From Cellvibrio sp. KY-GH-1 (GTDB lineage Bacteria > Pseudomonadota > Gammaproteobacteria > Pseudomonadales > Cellvibrionaceae): a stretch of DNA of 64,000 bases. Under the pieces are notes generated by a model. It saw only the letters and a list, made by a program, of their open reading frames with translations, did not search any database and had not been told where the DNA came from. The stretch covers positions 1,984,001-2,048,000 of the forward strand of contig NZ_CP031728.1 of NCBI RefSeq assembly GCF_008806975.1, read 5' to 3'. Shown here piece by piece: positions 9,174-18,057 of this stretch; the stretch's first letter is position 1, and each line of letters starts with the position of its first letter. A program made the translations under genes and the position numbers.

Positions 9174-9856
9174 AGGCGGAGCTCCTGTGGCTTGCCTGCC
9201 ACAGTAAAGCTAGCGGTTTTGCTGGATGGATCTGCAGCAACCAATGTCCATCCACGCCAGCTATCACCCGGCATCAGCAAATCTGAATCATCCAAACCGT
9301 CACGTAGCGACACATAAGAAGTGCCCGCAATATTACGGATTGACACCAATACCACCGGAATAACAGGCGCTGGTTTCGGCACCGGTTTGGCGATAGGTTT
9401 AGCAGCGGCTACTTGTTGGATTTTTTTCTGCTCTGCAATTTTTTTCTCTAAATCCGATGAAAAGCGCTCGAGCGTTGTTAAACGTTGTGAAGCTCTTTCA
9501 GCTGTAAAGCTGGCGGTATTAATGGACTCCTGCAGCTCCGATTGCTTTGATTTAAGCGCATCCACATCATCAGCCAGGATTTGTACCATCCCTTTCACAT
9601 CGTCAATTGCTACCAGATAGGGATCCGGTTTTTTGGATTCCGCTGACACACCAAATAATTCAAGAATGGCTTGCTTGCCGATAAGCAAGCCACTGAGCGT
9701 CACTACGCCTGAAAACAGGACTGACAATACGACACTGGCAATGATGGCCGTACGCGATGAACCGGTACGCTCTTTTTTTACACTACGTTCATCACGATCA
9801 CTCGACCGCTGATCTGGCTCTGCATGTAATCCGGGAACATCTGGCAACTCGTTCAT
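9170..9856 (-). CDS. Membrane-anchored coiled-coil ICE protein, function unknown
   Basis: 228 aa. I do not recognise a named family. A charged N-terminal tail is followed by one transmembrane helix (TAIIASVVLSVLFSGVVTL), a predicted coiled coil (residues about 90-150, rich in Glu/Lys/Ser), a Lys/Pro/Ala linker (AAKPIAKPVPKPAP) and a small beta domain with SLRDGLDDSDLLMPGDSWRGW. The C-terminal part resembles the PilP/type II secretion C-like domains that link inner- and outer-membrane parts; this is a weak resemblance. Its operon position between the PFL_4693 and PFL_4697 genes suggests a structural role in the mating apparatus. Confidence 0.7.
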   Translation of the reverse strand: MNELPDVPGLHAEPDQRSSDRDERSVKKERTGSSRTAIIASVVLSVLFSGVVTLSGLLIGKQAILELFGVSAESKKPDPYLVAIDDVKGMVQILADDVDALKSKQSELQESINTASFTAERASQRLTTLERFSSDLEKKIAEQKKIQQVAAAKPIAKPVPKPAPVIPVVLVSIRNIAGTSYVSLRDGLDDSDLLMPGDSWRGWTLVAADPSSKTASFTVAGKPQELRL

Positions 9857-9882
9857 GGCATCCTCTGAATAAATAATGTTGC

Positions 9883-10584
9883 TTACAAAAATTTCTTGAA
9901 ACTTCTTGCCGTCACAAAAACAGCAATCGCAAATACCGCCATCACCGGCAGGAATACCAGTGTTGGATGAATTGAAATAGGCGCGGTGAGATAACCACCA
10001 AAAGATAAAAACAAGATCGGTATCAGTATTCGTTTTGCGCGATGGTACAACATGGCCGATTCAATTCCTCCACACGCTTTGCGTATATCGCGCTCCACCA
10101 AACCATCGATAAAGGACACCAGTCCCACCAGCACAAATCCCGACATCGCGCTGACACAAATCGCACTACGTACTGCAAAAATAAAAATCGTGTTAATCAT
10201 TGCATCAAGCCCATAAGCAATGATCATCATGAAGCTACTTACATCGGCGGCAAACCAGTTTGAAATCTCACGCAAATGCAAAATGGATACAGCTTTATCT
10301 GCCCAACCCATAAAAGTGGTAGCAACATCTTGGGGATAAAGCCCTGTAATAAAATTACGGTTGTACGCACCAAGATAAGTTATTTCCAGTTCGAGAATTT
10401 TTCGGGAATGGTCTGGCTCCCAAAATTTAATCATGCCTACCCATTCAATAAGCACCGATACACAAATAGCGGCCAACGACCAGCCAGCCAAACGAAACAC
10501 ATTGCCTATGGTGGTTTGCGCTAACCAAGCCCATACACCCGGCCGCTTCGGCCGAGCTGGACGTTCAGTGCGTTGGACGGTCAT
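9883..10584 (-). CDS. ICE membrane protein, PFL_4697 family (DUF4400)
   Basis: 233-aa polytopic membrane protein with about five hydrophobic segments. The RDIRKACGGIESAMLYHRAK segment before the last two helices is diagnostic of this family (TIGR03747/DUF4400). It always neighbours traD in PFGI-1-type elements and probably partners the coupling protein at the inner membrane; that role is inferred. Its start overlaps the traD stop by 4 nt. A 26-nt gap separates it from the downstream coiled-coil gene. Confidence 0.83.
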   Translation of the reverse strand: MTVQRTERPARPKRPGVWAWLAQTTIGNVFRLAGWSLAAICVSVLIEWVGMIKFWEPDHSRKILELEITYLGAYNRNFITGLYPQDVATTFMGWADKAVSILHLREISNWFAADVSSFMMIIAYGLDAMINTIFIFAVRSAICVSAMSGFVLVGLVSFIDGLVERDIRKACGGIESAMLYHRAKRILIPILFLSFGGYLTAPISIHPTLVFLPVMAVFAIAVFVTARSFKKFL

Positions 10585-12704
10585 GCAGCCACCTTGATGT
10601 CAGCAACGTTAAACCATTCATCATTTGCACTTCCGTTGTCGTAGGTCTCACGCATTTTGGTGTACAAGAAATCAAGATCATCCGGCAATTCGCCAGTGGC
10701 TTTGAATTGAGGGATACGCAACTTATAAAGTTTTCCACCGAGCATCGCGTAGGCATGACCTTTCGGTAAGCGCGTCAAATCACCGGTAGCAACCAGTGGG
10801 ATTTCCTTGGTGGAAATACGTTGTTGTGTATTGGAGGTAAAATCATTCGGGCTATCAGGGTTCGTGTCATCCGAGGTACCCGACACCAACGTCAGATGAT
10901 TTACTTCGACATTCGGTAATAGTTTTGTCAGCAACTCCGCCGTTGCATGCTCCTTCACACGCAACATAATCAGGTTGCCCAAGTTACCGATAACTTGGCC
11001 TGCTTTCGCATCATCACCAAAGCGCGCTTTGATATCCGATAAGGTTTGTGTGTAAACCGTCAGCTGGAATCCGGCACCACCGGCTTTGTTCGCCATCGGG
11101 ACAAACTCTTTGCCCACAAGCTCGTTAAACTCATCAGCGTGAATACAAATTTTGCGTTTCGTTTGAAGTGAAGCTAATTCGGCAGACAAGCCTTGTGTTT
11201 GGCCAAATTTATAAATTGAACCCGCTGTTGATGTGAGGTCAGCAAACATGGAGCTACTGACCGCTTGTGCAACTTCTGCATCTGTCAATGCATCAAAGCC
11301 ACAATAAACAATTCCACCGGTGCGAATAATTTCGCTCCAATCAAAAATTGGGCGCGGATCATTCAAATCGTCGTAATTCGGTGAAAGCAATTCAGCAGTG
11401 GGGCCTGAGGTTAATTTTTCCAACAGAGGGAAAAGTGACGCAACCAGTTTGTCGTAGAATGTTTTTTCGTATTCGAAGGTTTTGATTAGCGCATGCGCAA
11501 CCGGATCAACAATTTTGGCTTCTTTGTAAATCTCAACCGCTGCCCATGTCTTACGATCACGTGATGCTTGTGCCTTATCGGAAGGTTTGCGATCAGACTC
11601 AGCAATGGCTTTAATGGCTTTATTCCAATCACCGCATCCTGCGCGATGCAATGCACTCTCGGATTGTGGTTGTGCAAATACGAATGACAAATATTCCAGC
11701 AACAATGGATCGATATCGGAACCATAGGCCAGCAAGGTTTCGTAGGAAATTGGTTTGCCCAGTGCTGTGATCGCTTTGGAAATAACATTCACATAACGCC
11801 AGGCAAATTCGCGGAATGCCGCCGAGTTACCTTCACCGGGTAATTGCCCTGCGATACGGGATGCAGGTTCAGTAATACGACTGAATGAACCGACAGGGTT
11901 ATAGCGCGCAGAAATTTCTGGATATCCCAGATGGAAACAATAAAACTGATGTGCACGACCCGCTTTAACCGCTTCAATGTAAGTTCGTTTAAGTAAGTCA
12001 GGATCGCCTTTAGGATCAAAGATAATCACGATTTCATTGTTGTGAATATCTTGTGTGATGAGAACTTCGGCAAGCCTCGTTTTTCCGACGCGGGTCGTGC
12101 CTACAACAAACGTGTGTGCAACACGTTCCGCTTGACGCTCATAAATGGGAACTTCACCTTCCCATAAACCTACAGCGTGAATTTCGGGATTGCCTTCGAC
12201 GTAAGGAATTGGAGCGACAGGGTTATACCAGGCTTGCGTTGAACTTGCCCATGCCATCCATGCAGTGATCGCCGAACGACGCAATACTTTTTCCAAAGTG
12301 CGTGCTGCTTTGTATTGCCATGTTTGGTGACGGTAACGATGCCAATCAAATTCCTGTCGATCAAAATCAACACGGCGCTGCGTATGCCGCGCTGTCCATT
12401 CAAATCCCAGACCTAAATATAAATTTTCTTTTGAAATCGGAATGTCATTACTGTCGATGGTGAATCCCGGCAGTACGTGCATTTCGTATTGGTACTTCAA
12501 CAATTTTCGCGCTTGCAAAAAGCGCTGGCCACAACGCGCAAATAATCCTGCCGCAATTCCATACGTCAGTGATGGTGTGCTCAACGCACCCATAAGCACC
12601 GCCGGCGACACTAATGTAAGTGTGCCAGCAAGTCCGTATGCCATGGCCGACATCGTTTCATATGCCGGACGCAATAAATTTTCAACAGGGTGCTTAGTGC
12701 TCAT
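10581..12704 (-). CDS. traD: Type IV coupling protein TraD
   Basis: 707-aa VirD4/TraD-type ATPase that brings the relaxase-DNA complex to the secretion channel. Two N-terminal membrane segments (residues about 18-55) precede the motor domain. Walker A is GTTRVGKTR near residue 205, and a DEFNE acidic box (ICIHADEFNE) near residue 525 is the second nucleotide-binding motif. Length and order match the SXT-TraD class (TIGR03743). It is the first gene of the leftward tra operon; a GC-rich hairpin with a T-run lies 135 nt upstream on the same strand. Confidence 0.93.
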   Translation of the reverse strand: MSTKHPVENLLRPAYETMSAMAYGLAGTLTLVSPAVLMGALSTPSLTYGIAAGLFARCGQRFLQARKLLKYQYEMHVLPGFTIDSNDIPISKENLYLGLGFEWTARHTQRRVDFDRQEFDWHRYRHQTWQYKAARTLEKVLRRSAITAWMAWASSTQAWYNPVAPIPYVEGNPEIHAVGLWEGEVPIYERQAERVAHTFVVGTTRVGKTRLAEVLITQDIHNNEIVIIFDPKGDPDLLKRTYIEAVKAGRAHQFYCFHLGYPEISARYNPVGSFSRITEPASRIAGQLPGEGNSAAFREFAWRYVNVISKAITALGKPISYETLLAYGSDIDPLLLEYLSFVFAQPQSESALHRAGCGDWNKAIKAIAESDRKPSDKAQASRDRKTWAAVEIYKEAKIVDPVAHALIKTFEYEKTFYDKLVASLFPLLEKLTSGPTAELLSPNYDDLNDPRPIFDWSEIIRTGGIVYCGFDALTDAEVAQAVSSSMFADLTSTAGSIYKFGQTQGLSAELASLQTKRKICIHADEFNELVGKEFVPMANKAGGAGFQLTVYTQTLSDIKARFGDDAKAGQVIGNLGNLIMLRVKEHATAELLTKLLPNVEVNHLTLVSGTSDDTNPDSPNDFTSNTQQRISTKEIPLVATGDLTRLPKGHAYAMLGGKLYKLRIPQFKATGELPDDLDFLYTKMRETYDNGSANDEWFNVADIKVAA

Positions 12705-12837
12705 GGGCGCGAATCATAACGATCAAAACAACATCGTCAGTTATCAATTCGAACTCGCCACGTGCAATTTGATTGCTGCACCCAAAAGGCAAAACCTTTA
12801 CAAAGCGCGCAAGCAGGGTCAAGGGGCTTACCCAAGG

Positions 12838-12884
12838 AAAAAAGCCCGCGCCTCCTCCTCGTTTAATCGTCCGGAGGCGCGGGC
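12838..12884 (-). terminator. GC-rich hairpin with T-run upstream of traD
   Basis: Perfect 12-bp inverted repeat (12844-12855 and 12873-12884, GCCCGCGCCTCC) with a 17-nt spacer. On the minus strand it is followed at once by TTTTTT, the form of an intrinsic terminator. No gene on the minus strand ends here, so it either attenuates a transcript entering traD or blocks antisense transcription from the traI side. A second role as part of an oriT is possible because it lies between the divergent traD and traI units. Confidence 0.65.
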
Positions 12885-12983
12885 GCGAAAGCGCTAGGGC
12901 TAAAGGATGAGAAGGGTTAACTGCTGAAAGGGAAAAAGCCGTAAAGGGTTAAAAAACCAAACCGCAAAAAGGCCAAAAATGTA

Positions 12984-13388
12984 ATGACTGAATCCACTTC
13001 TTTTGAAACTTCCCTTTCAATCATTCTCGAACTGTTAGACAAAAAGGAATGGGCGAGCCCATTAAAGGGTTTGGAGCAAAAATTTCGCCAGCTTCCAGAA
13101 GATGAAACAAGTTTCAGCGCCGACATACTTAACATACTCCATTCACTACATCAGGCTATTGGCATCGATGCCAGCCTGCCACTTAGCCAAATGATGGCCA
13201 TTCGATTGTCCAGCCTCAATTGTTGGACGTATCGCTTTTTTCGCAACATCTCAGGCCATCATCGCTATCTGGATCCGCTGACCAATAGCAGTGCGGATTT
13301 TGAAAGTGATATCACTATCCAACAAAGCACATCCCCCTACCCCTCGACTGACATTATCAAACGCTGGGCTCGGGAGAATTTACGTTGA
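12984..13388 (+). CDS. Hypothetical protein cotranscribed with relaxase
   Basis: 134-aa protein that I do not recognise. It is soluble, with no signal peptide or membrane segment; the N-terminal half is helical and acidic (SLSIILELLDKKEWASPLKG) and the middle part is rich in Ser, His and Leu. Its stop overlaps the TTG start of the relaxase as TTGA, so the two are translationally coupled and it may act as a relaxosome accessory protein. That role is inferred only from position. The ribosome site is weak. Confidence 0.65.
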   Translation: MTESTSFETSLSIILELLDKKEWASPLKGLEQKFRQLPEDETSFSADILNILHSLHQAIGIDASLPLSQMMAIRLSSLNCWTYRFFRNISGHHRYLDPLTNSSADFESDITIQQSTSPYPSTDIIKRWARENLR

Positions 13389-15217
13389 GCCAGCTGTTAC
13401 CGATTTTGAATGCCGCGAAGTTATTTGAACTTTGCAAAATTGATAGTCACTTTTCCGAGCTTCGAACCATTGCTGGTTTTGACGCTGCCATTTTCAATGT
13501 CCTGATTGGTGAACCGCTAAACGATTACGCTGAACTTGTCCAACTGGCACCTGCCAGTGAGGCTCATCACCACAGTGGGCCAGGCGGATTGCTAAAGCAC
13601 ACTCTGGATGTTGCCACGCTTGCCCTTAAAAAACGCAAAGGGTATCAATTGCCATTAGGGGGAAGCCTTACAGATATAGGCAAGCAACGCTTGTTGTGGA
13701 CGTATGCTGTATTTGTCGGCTGCTTACTCCACGACATTGGAAAACTCAGCGCGAACACTCGTCTGATCGCCATCCATAAATCGGGCAAGGAATTATCCTG
13801 GACACCCAGCAGCGGCCCATTAACCACGCTCGTCGATAAAGACAATGTGCGCGTACCACTGCAAGGTTATCGGATTGAATTTCGGAAAACGCCCTATCGA
13901 TATCACGAACATCTTGCATTAATTCACTGGAACTTATTGCCACGCTCTGGCAGAGCCTGGCTAATTGAAGCACCGCATATCATGGCAGAGCTGACCGCAT
14001 GGTTATGGGGAGACAAATTTGAGTCAGGAACCATTGGACAAATTATTGAGTATGCAGACCGGGAGTCTACGGCCAAGAATCTCCAGGCTCCTCCGGATCA
14101 TCGTTTCAGTAACGTTATTCCTGCCATCGAGCGCTACCTGAAATTGTTACGGCAGTGGATACAGGACGGTGCCATTCGTATCAATACCAATGGCGGGATG
14201 GGCTGGGTTGATGAACATGGCCATCTGTATTTGGTATGCCGATCGCTCGCTGAAAAGTTAATCCAGGAGTGCAATTCTCTCGGGCTGAAAAATTTGCCTC
14301 AGGATCCTGTACGTGTCTACGACATCCTTCAGGAACATGGATACGCATTATCAACGGACGACGGTAAAGCGATCTGGACTATCGCTGTGGAAACTGAAAC
14401 GTACCATCACCAATTCACCTGCCTGAAATTTGAATCGCGCCGACTCATCCCTTCTTCACGCGAATTAAAACCACTGGACGGTGTTATCCGCATTCAGGAA
14501 CCTGGATCACAAGAACCTGCAAAATCAGTTACCGAATCTGCGCCGCAAGAGAATGGACAGCCACTGCAGAGCATGGCTACTGAGGGAGACGGAGAAACTG
14601 CGGAATACATTCAGGACGTTGGCAGCGACCAGGAAACTGCCTCAACCATTTCAACGCAAGACACGATCAATGAGGCAACTGATAGCACCGTTTTGGAAAC
14701 TGAATCATCGACGGGGAATGACGAAGTCATTCAGGAAACTGCCACCGCTTCGGATACTGTTGCAGACACTCAGGAGAATGCAGGGCCGGTAAAAACCTCG
14801 GTCAGTATTATCAAAAATCTGGAATTTGAAGCGCCGGATACCGCGCAAAAATTCCTGTCATGGCTGCAGCGAGGCTTACTCGAAAAAACTATCCTCATCA
14901 ATAACCCGGTAGCAGAGGTTCATATTGTCGAGGAAGGCATCCTCCTATTGGCTCCAGCCATATTCAAAACGTTTTTACGATTGCACGACATCCCTGAAGA
15001 AAAGCATAAAAATTTGAGCAGACGTTTCGCCAATCTTCGTAAAAATATCCGTTTTAATGACCTGAATATTCACCCCTACTGGGTGAGTTCTACAAACCGA
15101 GCCACGAAGATTAATGGCTGGTTACTGCCGTTCAATGTCATTTACGAAAACGACTACCCCATTCCCAAACCCAACAAATACATCAAGAAAAACCTCGGAG
15201 GTGACCATGGCCAATAA
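13385..15217 (+). CDS. traI: MobH-family relaxase TraI
   Basis: 610-aa conjugative relaxase of the PFGI-1 class (TIGR03760, TraI_2 domain), which nicks oriT and starts transfer. The N-terminal catalytic domain has the His cluster HHHSGPGGLLKHT (His61-63 and His72) and an HD pair at 116-117 (LLHDIGK). A long Glu/Thr/Gln-rich linker (residues about 365-475) precedes the C-terminal TraI_2_C domain (SVSIIKNLEFEAPDTAQKFL). The start is a TTG overlapping the upstream stop; no better start is in frame. It ends beside a ribosome site with a 4-codon frame. Confidence 0.92.
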   Translation: MSQLLPILNAAKLFELCKIDSHFSELRTIAGFDAAIFNVLIGEPLNDYAELVQLAPASEAHHHSGPGGLLKHTLDVATLALKKRKGYQLPLGGSLTDIGKQRLLWTYAVFVGCLLHDIGKLSANTRLIAIHKSGKELSWTPSSGPLTTLVDKDNVRVPLQGYRIEFRKTPYRYHEHLALIHWNLLPRSGRAWLIEAPHIMAELTAWLWGDKFESGTIGQIIEYADRESTAKNLQAPPDHRFSNVIPAIERYLKLLRQWIQDGAIRINTNGGMGWVDEHGHLYLVCRSLAEKLIQECNSLGLKNLPQDPVRVYDILQEHGYALSTDDGKAIWTIAVETETYHHQFTCLKFESRRLIPSSRELKPLDGVIRIQEPGSQEPAKSVTESAPQENGQPLQSMATEGDGETAEYIQDVGSDQETASTISTQDTINEATDSTVLETESSTGNDEVIQETATASDTVADTQENAGPVKTSVSIIKNLEFEAPDTAQKFLSWLQRGLLEKTILINNPVAEVHIVEEGILLLAPAIFKTFLRLHDIPEEKHKNLSRRFANLRKNIRFNDLNIHPYWVSSTNRATKINGWLLPFNVIYENDYPIPKPNKYIKKNLGGDHGQ

Positions 15218-15323
15218 ATGACTTATTCCCAAATATTATGAGACAAAGATCACACCATTTGGCGGTGAAAGCTGCATTAGGAATGCAACTGGGTAAGATT
15301 GCGCCGCCTAAATGAACACCTAG

Positions 15324-15341
15324 GTATGCGGTAGCGCATAC
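15324..15341. promoter_or_regulatory. Perfect inverted repeat 30 nt upstream of the integrase
   Basis: GTATGCG-GTAG-CGCATAC, 7-bp perfect arms with a 4-nt centre, 29 nt before the integrase ATG. Position suggests an operator or a recombination-directionality binding site for the integrase gene. No T-run follows, so it is not a terminator. Confidence 0.4.
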
Positions 15342-15370
15342 GGATTTATTGCATCACGGAGTGAAGAAAT

Positions 15371-16333
15371 ATGATGTTTTTAGACTTAGCAGCAGAATAT
15401 GCGGGTATGAGGCTGGTTAACTCATACACCCAACAACAAGTGCTGACCATTGCAAAACTGTTCACGAAGCGATCTGCGGTATTAAAGACCGCCGATATCA
15501 ATCGCCTGGCACTGATGCGATTCAAAAACGAATCGTTAAAAGTGGTTCAACCTGTCACCTACAACGGCTATCTCAAATACCTGCGGCTAATTGGCAGCTA
15601 TGGTGTAGAAGTTGGCTATCTAACAACCAACCCTTTTGAAGAATTAAAGCTAATTCCAGTAGGCACAATCCCTCCTAAAACAATTGAGCTGGAGGATATT
15701 GGCACATTGGACTATGCCCTGATGCTGGAAGAAGACCTTTACCAAACGGGGTGGTTTTGGGCCGCTGTTCTTCGATGCCTCTATTACACAGGCATGCGAC
15801 GACGACAACTAGTCAATCTGCGCTTGGACGATATCGATTTTAACCGGGAGACAATTCGCTTGAGTTATCAGGGCTCGAAGACGCGCCGAGAATGGACTGT
15901 GCCGATGCATAGTGAGCTAAAAGAAACTTTGCTTCGGTTGATTCGAAAAACCGAACTACGCAGAGGTAAAAAACTCGCTCGACGCGATTATCTTTTTAGG
16001 GCATTTGAGCTATTTCCGCGCTTCAAAAAAGATAGTCATGGACGAATGCTACCTGAGTCAATTACAGGCTATTTCAAGCGACTAAGCAAAAAGTTTGATA
16101 TCCGCGTAGGCGCGCATCGATTTAGGCACACCTTTGCCACTGCGCTTTGTAATCCTGAGGATGACTCTCCGCCAGATGTTTTTGCGGTGCAACAATTGCT
16201 GGGACACACGGACTTAAAAACAACCAGGATCTATGTCCAACCCCGAGTCCATCACCTTGGGAAGGTTGTAAATCGATTGAGCAAATTGGGAAGAAAACAA
16301 GAAGGGTCAAGCCAGAAAATACGGATTGCTTGA
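15371..16333 (+). CDS. int: Tyrosine site-specific integrase
   Basis: 320-aa phage-type tyrosine recombinase that excises and inserts the element. An N-terminal SAM-like core-binding domain (residues about 1-100) precedes the catalytic domain. The first catalytic Arg is in GMRRRQLVNLRLDDID, the HxxR box is HRFRHTFAT, and the C-terminal His...Tyr is LGHTDLKTTRIYV with the nucleophile Tyr. GGAG lies 9 nt upstream of the ATG. It lies at the element boundary, facing the tRNA-Ala fragment. It is shorter than the usual 600-aa clc-type integrase, so the integration module differs from the classic PAGI-2/clc one. Confidence 0.92.
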   Translation: MMFLDLAAEYAGMRLVNSYTQQQVLTIAKLFTKRSAVLKTADINRLALMRFKNESLKVVQPVTYNGYLKYLRLIGSYGVEVGYLTTNPFEELKLIPVGTIPPKTIELEDIGTLDYALMLEEDLYQTGWFWAAVLRCLYYTGMRRRQLVNLRLDDIDFNRETIRLSYQGSKTRREWTVPMHSELKETLLRLIRKTELRRGKKLARRDYLFRAFELFPRFKKDSHGRMLPESITGYFKRLSKKFDIRVGAHRFRHTFATALCNPEDDSPPDVFAVQQLLGHTDLKTTRIYVQPRVHHLGKVVNRLSKLGRKQEGSSQKIRIA

Positions 16334-16350
16334 CAAAACAAAGAAAAATA

Positions 16351-16407
16351 CACGAAACTCATAGAGTTATTCGCGCATTGCTGCGCGACTAACCCCTAAG
16401 TTTCGTG
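16351..16407. repeat. Long imperfect cruciform between integrase and attachment site
   Basis: Outer arms CACGAAACT (16351-16359) and AGTTTCGTG (16399-16407) pair perfectly. Inside them GTTA and TAAC pair, then TCGCGCA (16371-16377) and TGCGCGA (16382-16388) with a 4-nt TTGC loop. The whole forms a 57-nt fold with an asymmetric internal loop. It lies 18 nt after the integrase stop and 77 nt before the tRNA fragment. It has no T-run, so a recombinase-binding or excision-related site is as likely as a transcription terminator. Confidence 0.6.
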
Positions 16408-16483
16408 GCTAAACTGAGAGCATTGCCTCAAGTTTCCTCTTCATTTTGTAACAGAGACTGCATCTAAGCAGTCCGGTAGTGAT

Positions 16484-16541
16484 TGGTGGAGCTAAGCGGG
16501 ATCGAACCGCTGACCTCAACACTGCCAGTGTTGCGCTCTCC
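16484..16541 (-). tRNA. Truncated tRNA-Ala(GGC), 3' 58 nt; ICE attachment site
   Basis: Reading leftward, the sequence holds the D-arm 3' side, a full anticodon arm with loop CTGGCAG (anticodon GGC), variable and T arms (GGTTCGATC) and the acceptor 3' strand ending CTCCACCA. Relative to a standard 76-nt tRNA-Ala about 18 nt of 5' sequence (acceptor 5' strand, D stem) are missing: it starts 4 nt after the gltX stop. It cannot fold as a tRNA. The 3' part of a tRNA gene beside an integrase is the classic sign of an attachment site. The odd point is that an insertion normally leaves an intact tRNA on this side. Confidence 0.75.
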
Positions 16542-16545
16542 TTTT

Positions 16546-18057
16546 TTATTGTGCGGCAGGTTCTTGTGGGGCTGCGCCCAGTTTGTCGAAGAGTTTTTCC
16601 AGGTCTTTTTGTTTGTTTTTGCCGAAGCCACCCAAGGCGTTGATCGCATGGCGAATGCGGGCGCGGCTCATGTCGGGGCCGATGATTTGCATGGAGTCCA
16701 CTACCGAGAAGCTGGCGGTGGTGCCGGCAATGGCGACAAAGACTGGAGCCAGGGCGTCTTTGATTTTGATGCCCATTTGATCGGCGAGCAGTTTGAGTTC
16801 GGCAAACAGATTATCGCGATCCCAGGTACGCAGGGCTTCCAAACGCCAGAGGGCGAATTGCAGATACTCTTTTTGCTTTTCGATATCCAGTTTGTTGCCT
16901 GCGAAGCTCGCTTCGGTCACCGGCATCATGCCGCTGACGAGGAAGCTTGCAAGCGGGGCGAAATCGCTCAGGGTGGTCATGCGCGATTGGGCGTGTGGCA
17001 GTGCTTGCAGCAGCATGTCTTTATTGAACAGCCAGCCGTGCAAACGCTCGGCGAGTTGATCGATAGAGAAGTTTTCGCGAATCCACAGGCTGCACAACCA
17101 ATTGAGTTTTTCCACATCGAAAATCGGGCCGCCAAGGGAGACACGCATCAGATCGAAGTGCTCCTGCATTTCGGCGAGGGTAAATTTCTCGCGCTCGTCC
17201 GGCATAGACCAACCCATGCGGCCGAGGTAGTTAAGCATCGCCTCGGGCAGGTAACCCATTTGCTTGTAGTAAAGAATGCTGGTGGGGTTTTTGCGCTTGC
17301 TGAGTTTGGATTTATCCGGATTGCGCAGCAGCGGCAAATGGCACAACACGGGCGCCTGCCAGCCGAAGTATTCGTAGAGTTTCAGGTGTTTGGGCGCGGA
17401 GTTGATCCACTCTTCGCCGCGAATCACGTGGGTGATTTGCATCAGGTGATCGTCCACCACGTTGGCAAGGTGATAGGTGGGCATGCCGTCCGCTTTGAGC
17501 AGCACTTGCATATCCACTTGCGACCATTCGATCTCGATCTTGCCGCGCAGCATATCGTCGATCTCGCACACACCCTCTTCCGGGATTTTCATGCGGATCA
17601 CATAGGGCTCGCCGGCATCGAGTTTTGCTTGTACTTCAGCGGGCGTCAGCTTCAAACCACGGCCGTCGTACTTGGGGGTTTCGCCGCGCGCTTGCTGCTC
17701 GCGACGCATTTCATCCAGCTCTTCAGCGGTGGCAAAGCAATAGAAGGCGTGACCTTTTTCGATCAGCTCAAACGCGTATTTGCCATAGATATCCATGCGC
17801 TCGCTTTGGCGATAAGGGCCATGCGGGCCGCCTACGTCCGGACCTTCGTCCCACTCCAAACCCAACCAGCGCAAGCTGTCCAGAATCGCCTGTTCGGATT
17901 CCGGGGTGCTGCGGGTTTGGTCGGTATCTTCGATGCGCAACAGGAACTTGCCGCCGTGCTGACGGGCAAAACACAGGTTGAACAGCGCGATATAGGCAGT
18001 GCCTACGTGGGGATCGCCAGTGGGCGATGGGGCAATACGGGTGCGAACTTCAGACAT
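16546..18057 (-). CDS. gltX: Glutamyl-tRNA synthetase
   Basis: Charges tRNA-Glu with glutamate. About 503 aa from the ATG at 18057, which gives the standard N-terminus [19 protein letters not shown]; the frame is open 27 codons further upstream but that part is not conserved. The HIGH-type motif is [10 protein letters not shown] and the KMSKS-type motif is KLSKRK. Complete, with no frameshift. In Pseudomonas relatives tRNA-Ala and tRNA-Glu genes lie directly downstream of gltX, which fits the tRNA-Ala fragment 4 nt after its stop and makes this a natural integration site. Confidence 0.96.
   Translation of the reverse strand: MSEVRTRIAPSPTGDPHVGTAYIALFNLCFARQHGGKFLLRIEDTDQTRSTPESEQAILDSLRWLGLEWDEGPDVGGPHGPYRQSERMDIYGKYAFELIEKGHAFYCFATAEELDEMRREQQARGETPKYDGRGLKLTPAEVQAKLDAGEPYVIRMKIPEEGVCEIDDMLRGKIEIEWSQVDMQVLLKADGMPTYHLANVVDDHLMQITHVIRGEEWINSAPKHLKLYEYFGWQAPVLCHLPLLRNPDKSKLSKRKNPTSILYYKQMGYLPEAMLNYLGRMGWSMPDEREKFTLAEMQEHFDLMRVSLGGPIFDVEKLNWLCSLWIRENFSIDQLAERLHGWLFNKDMLLQALPHAQSRMTTLSDFAPLASFLVSGMMPVTEASFAGNKLDIEKQKEYLQFALWRLEALRTWDRDNLFAELKLLADQMGIKIKDALAPVFVAIAGTTASFSVVDSMQIIGPDMSRARIRHAINALGGFGKNKQKDLEKLFDKLGAAPQEPAAQ

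Noticed and set aside
12442..12897. 151-codon + strand frame covering the traD 5' end and spacer
   Set aside because: Antisense to traD and runs through the GC-rich hairpin; no protein-like pattern.
16351..16407. Integron attC site
   Set aside because: The arms do not give the RYYYAAC/GTTRRRY core and no integron integrase is present; kept only as a structured repeat.
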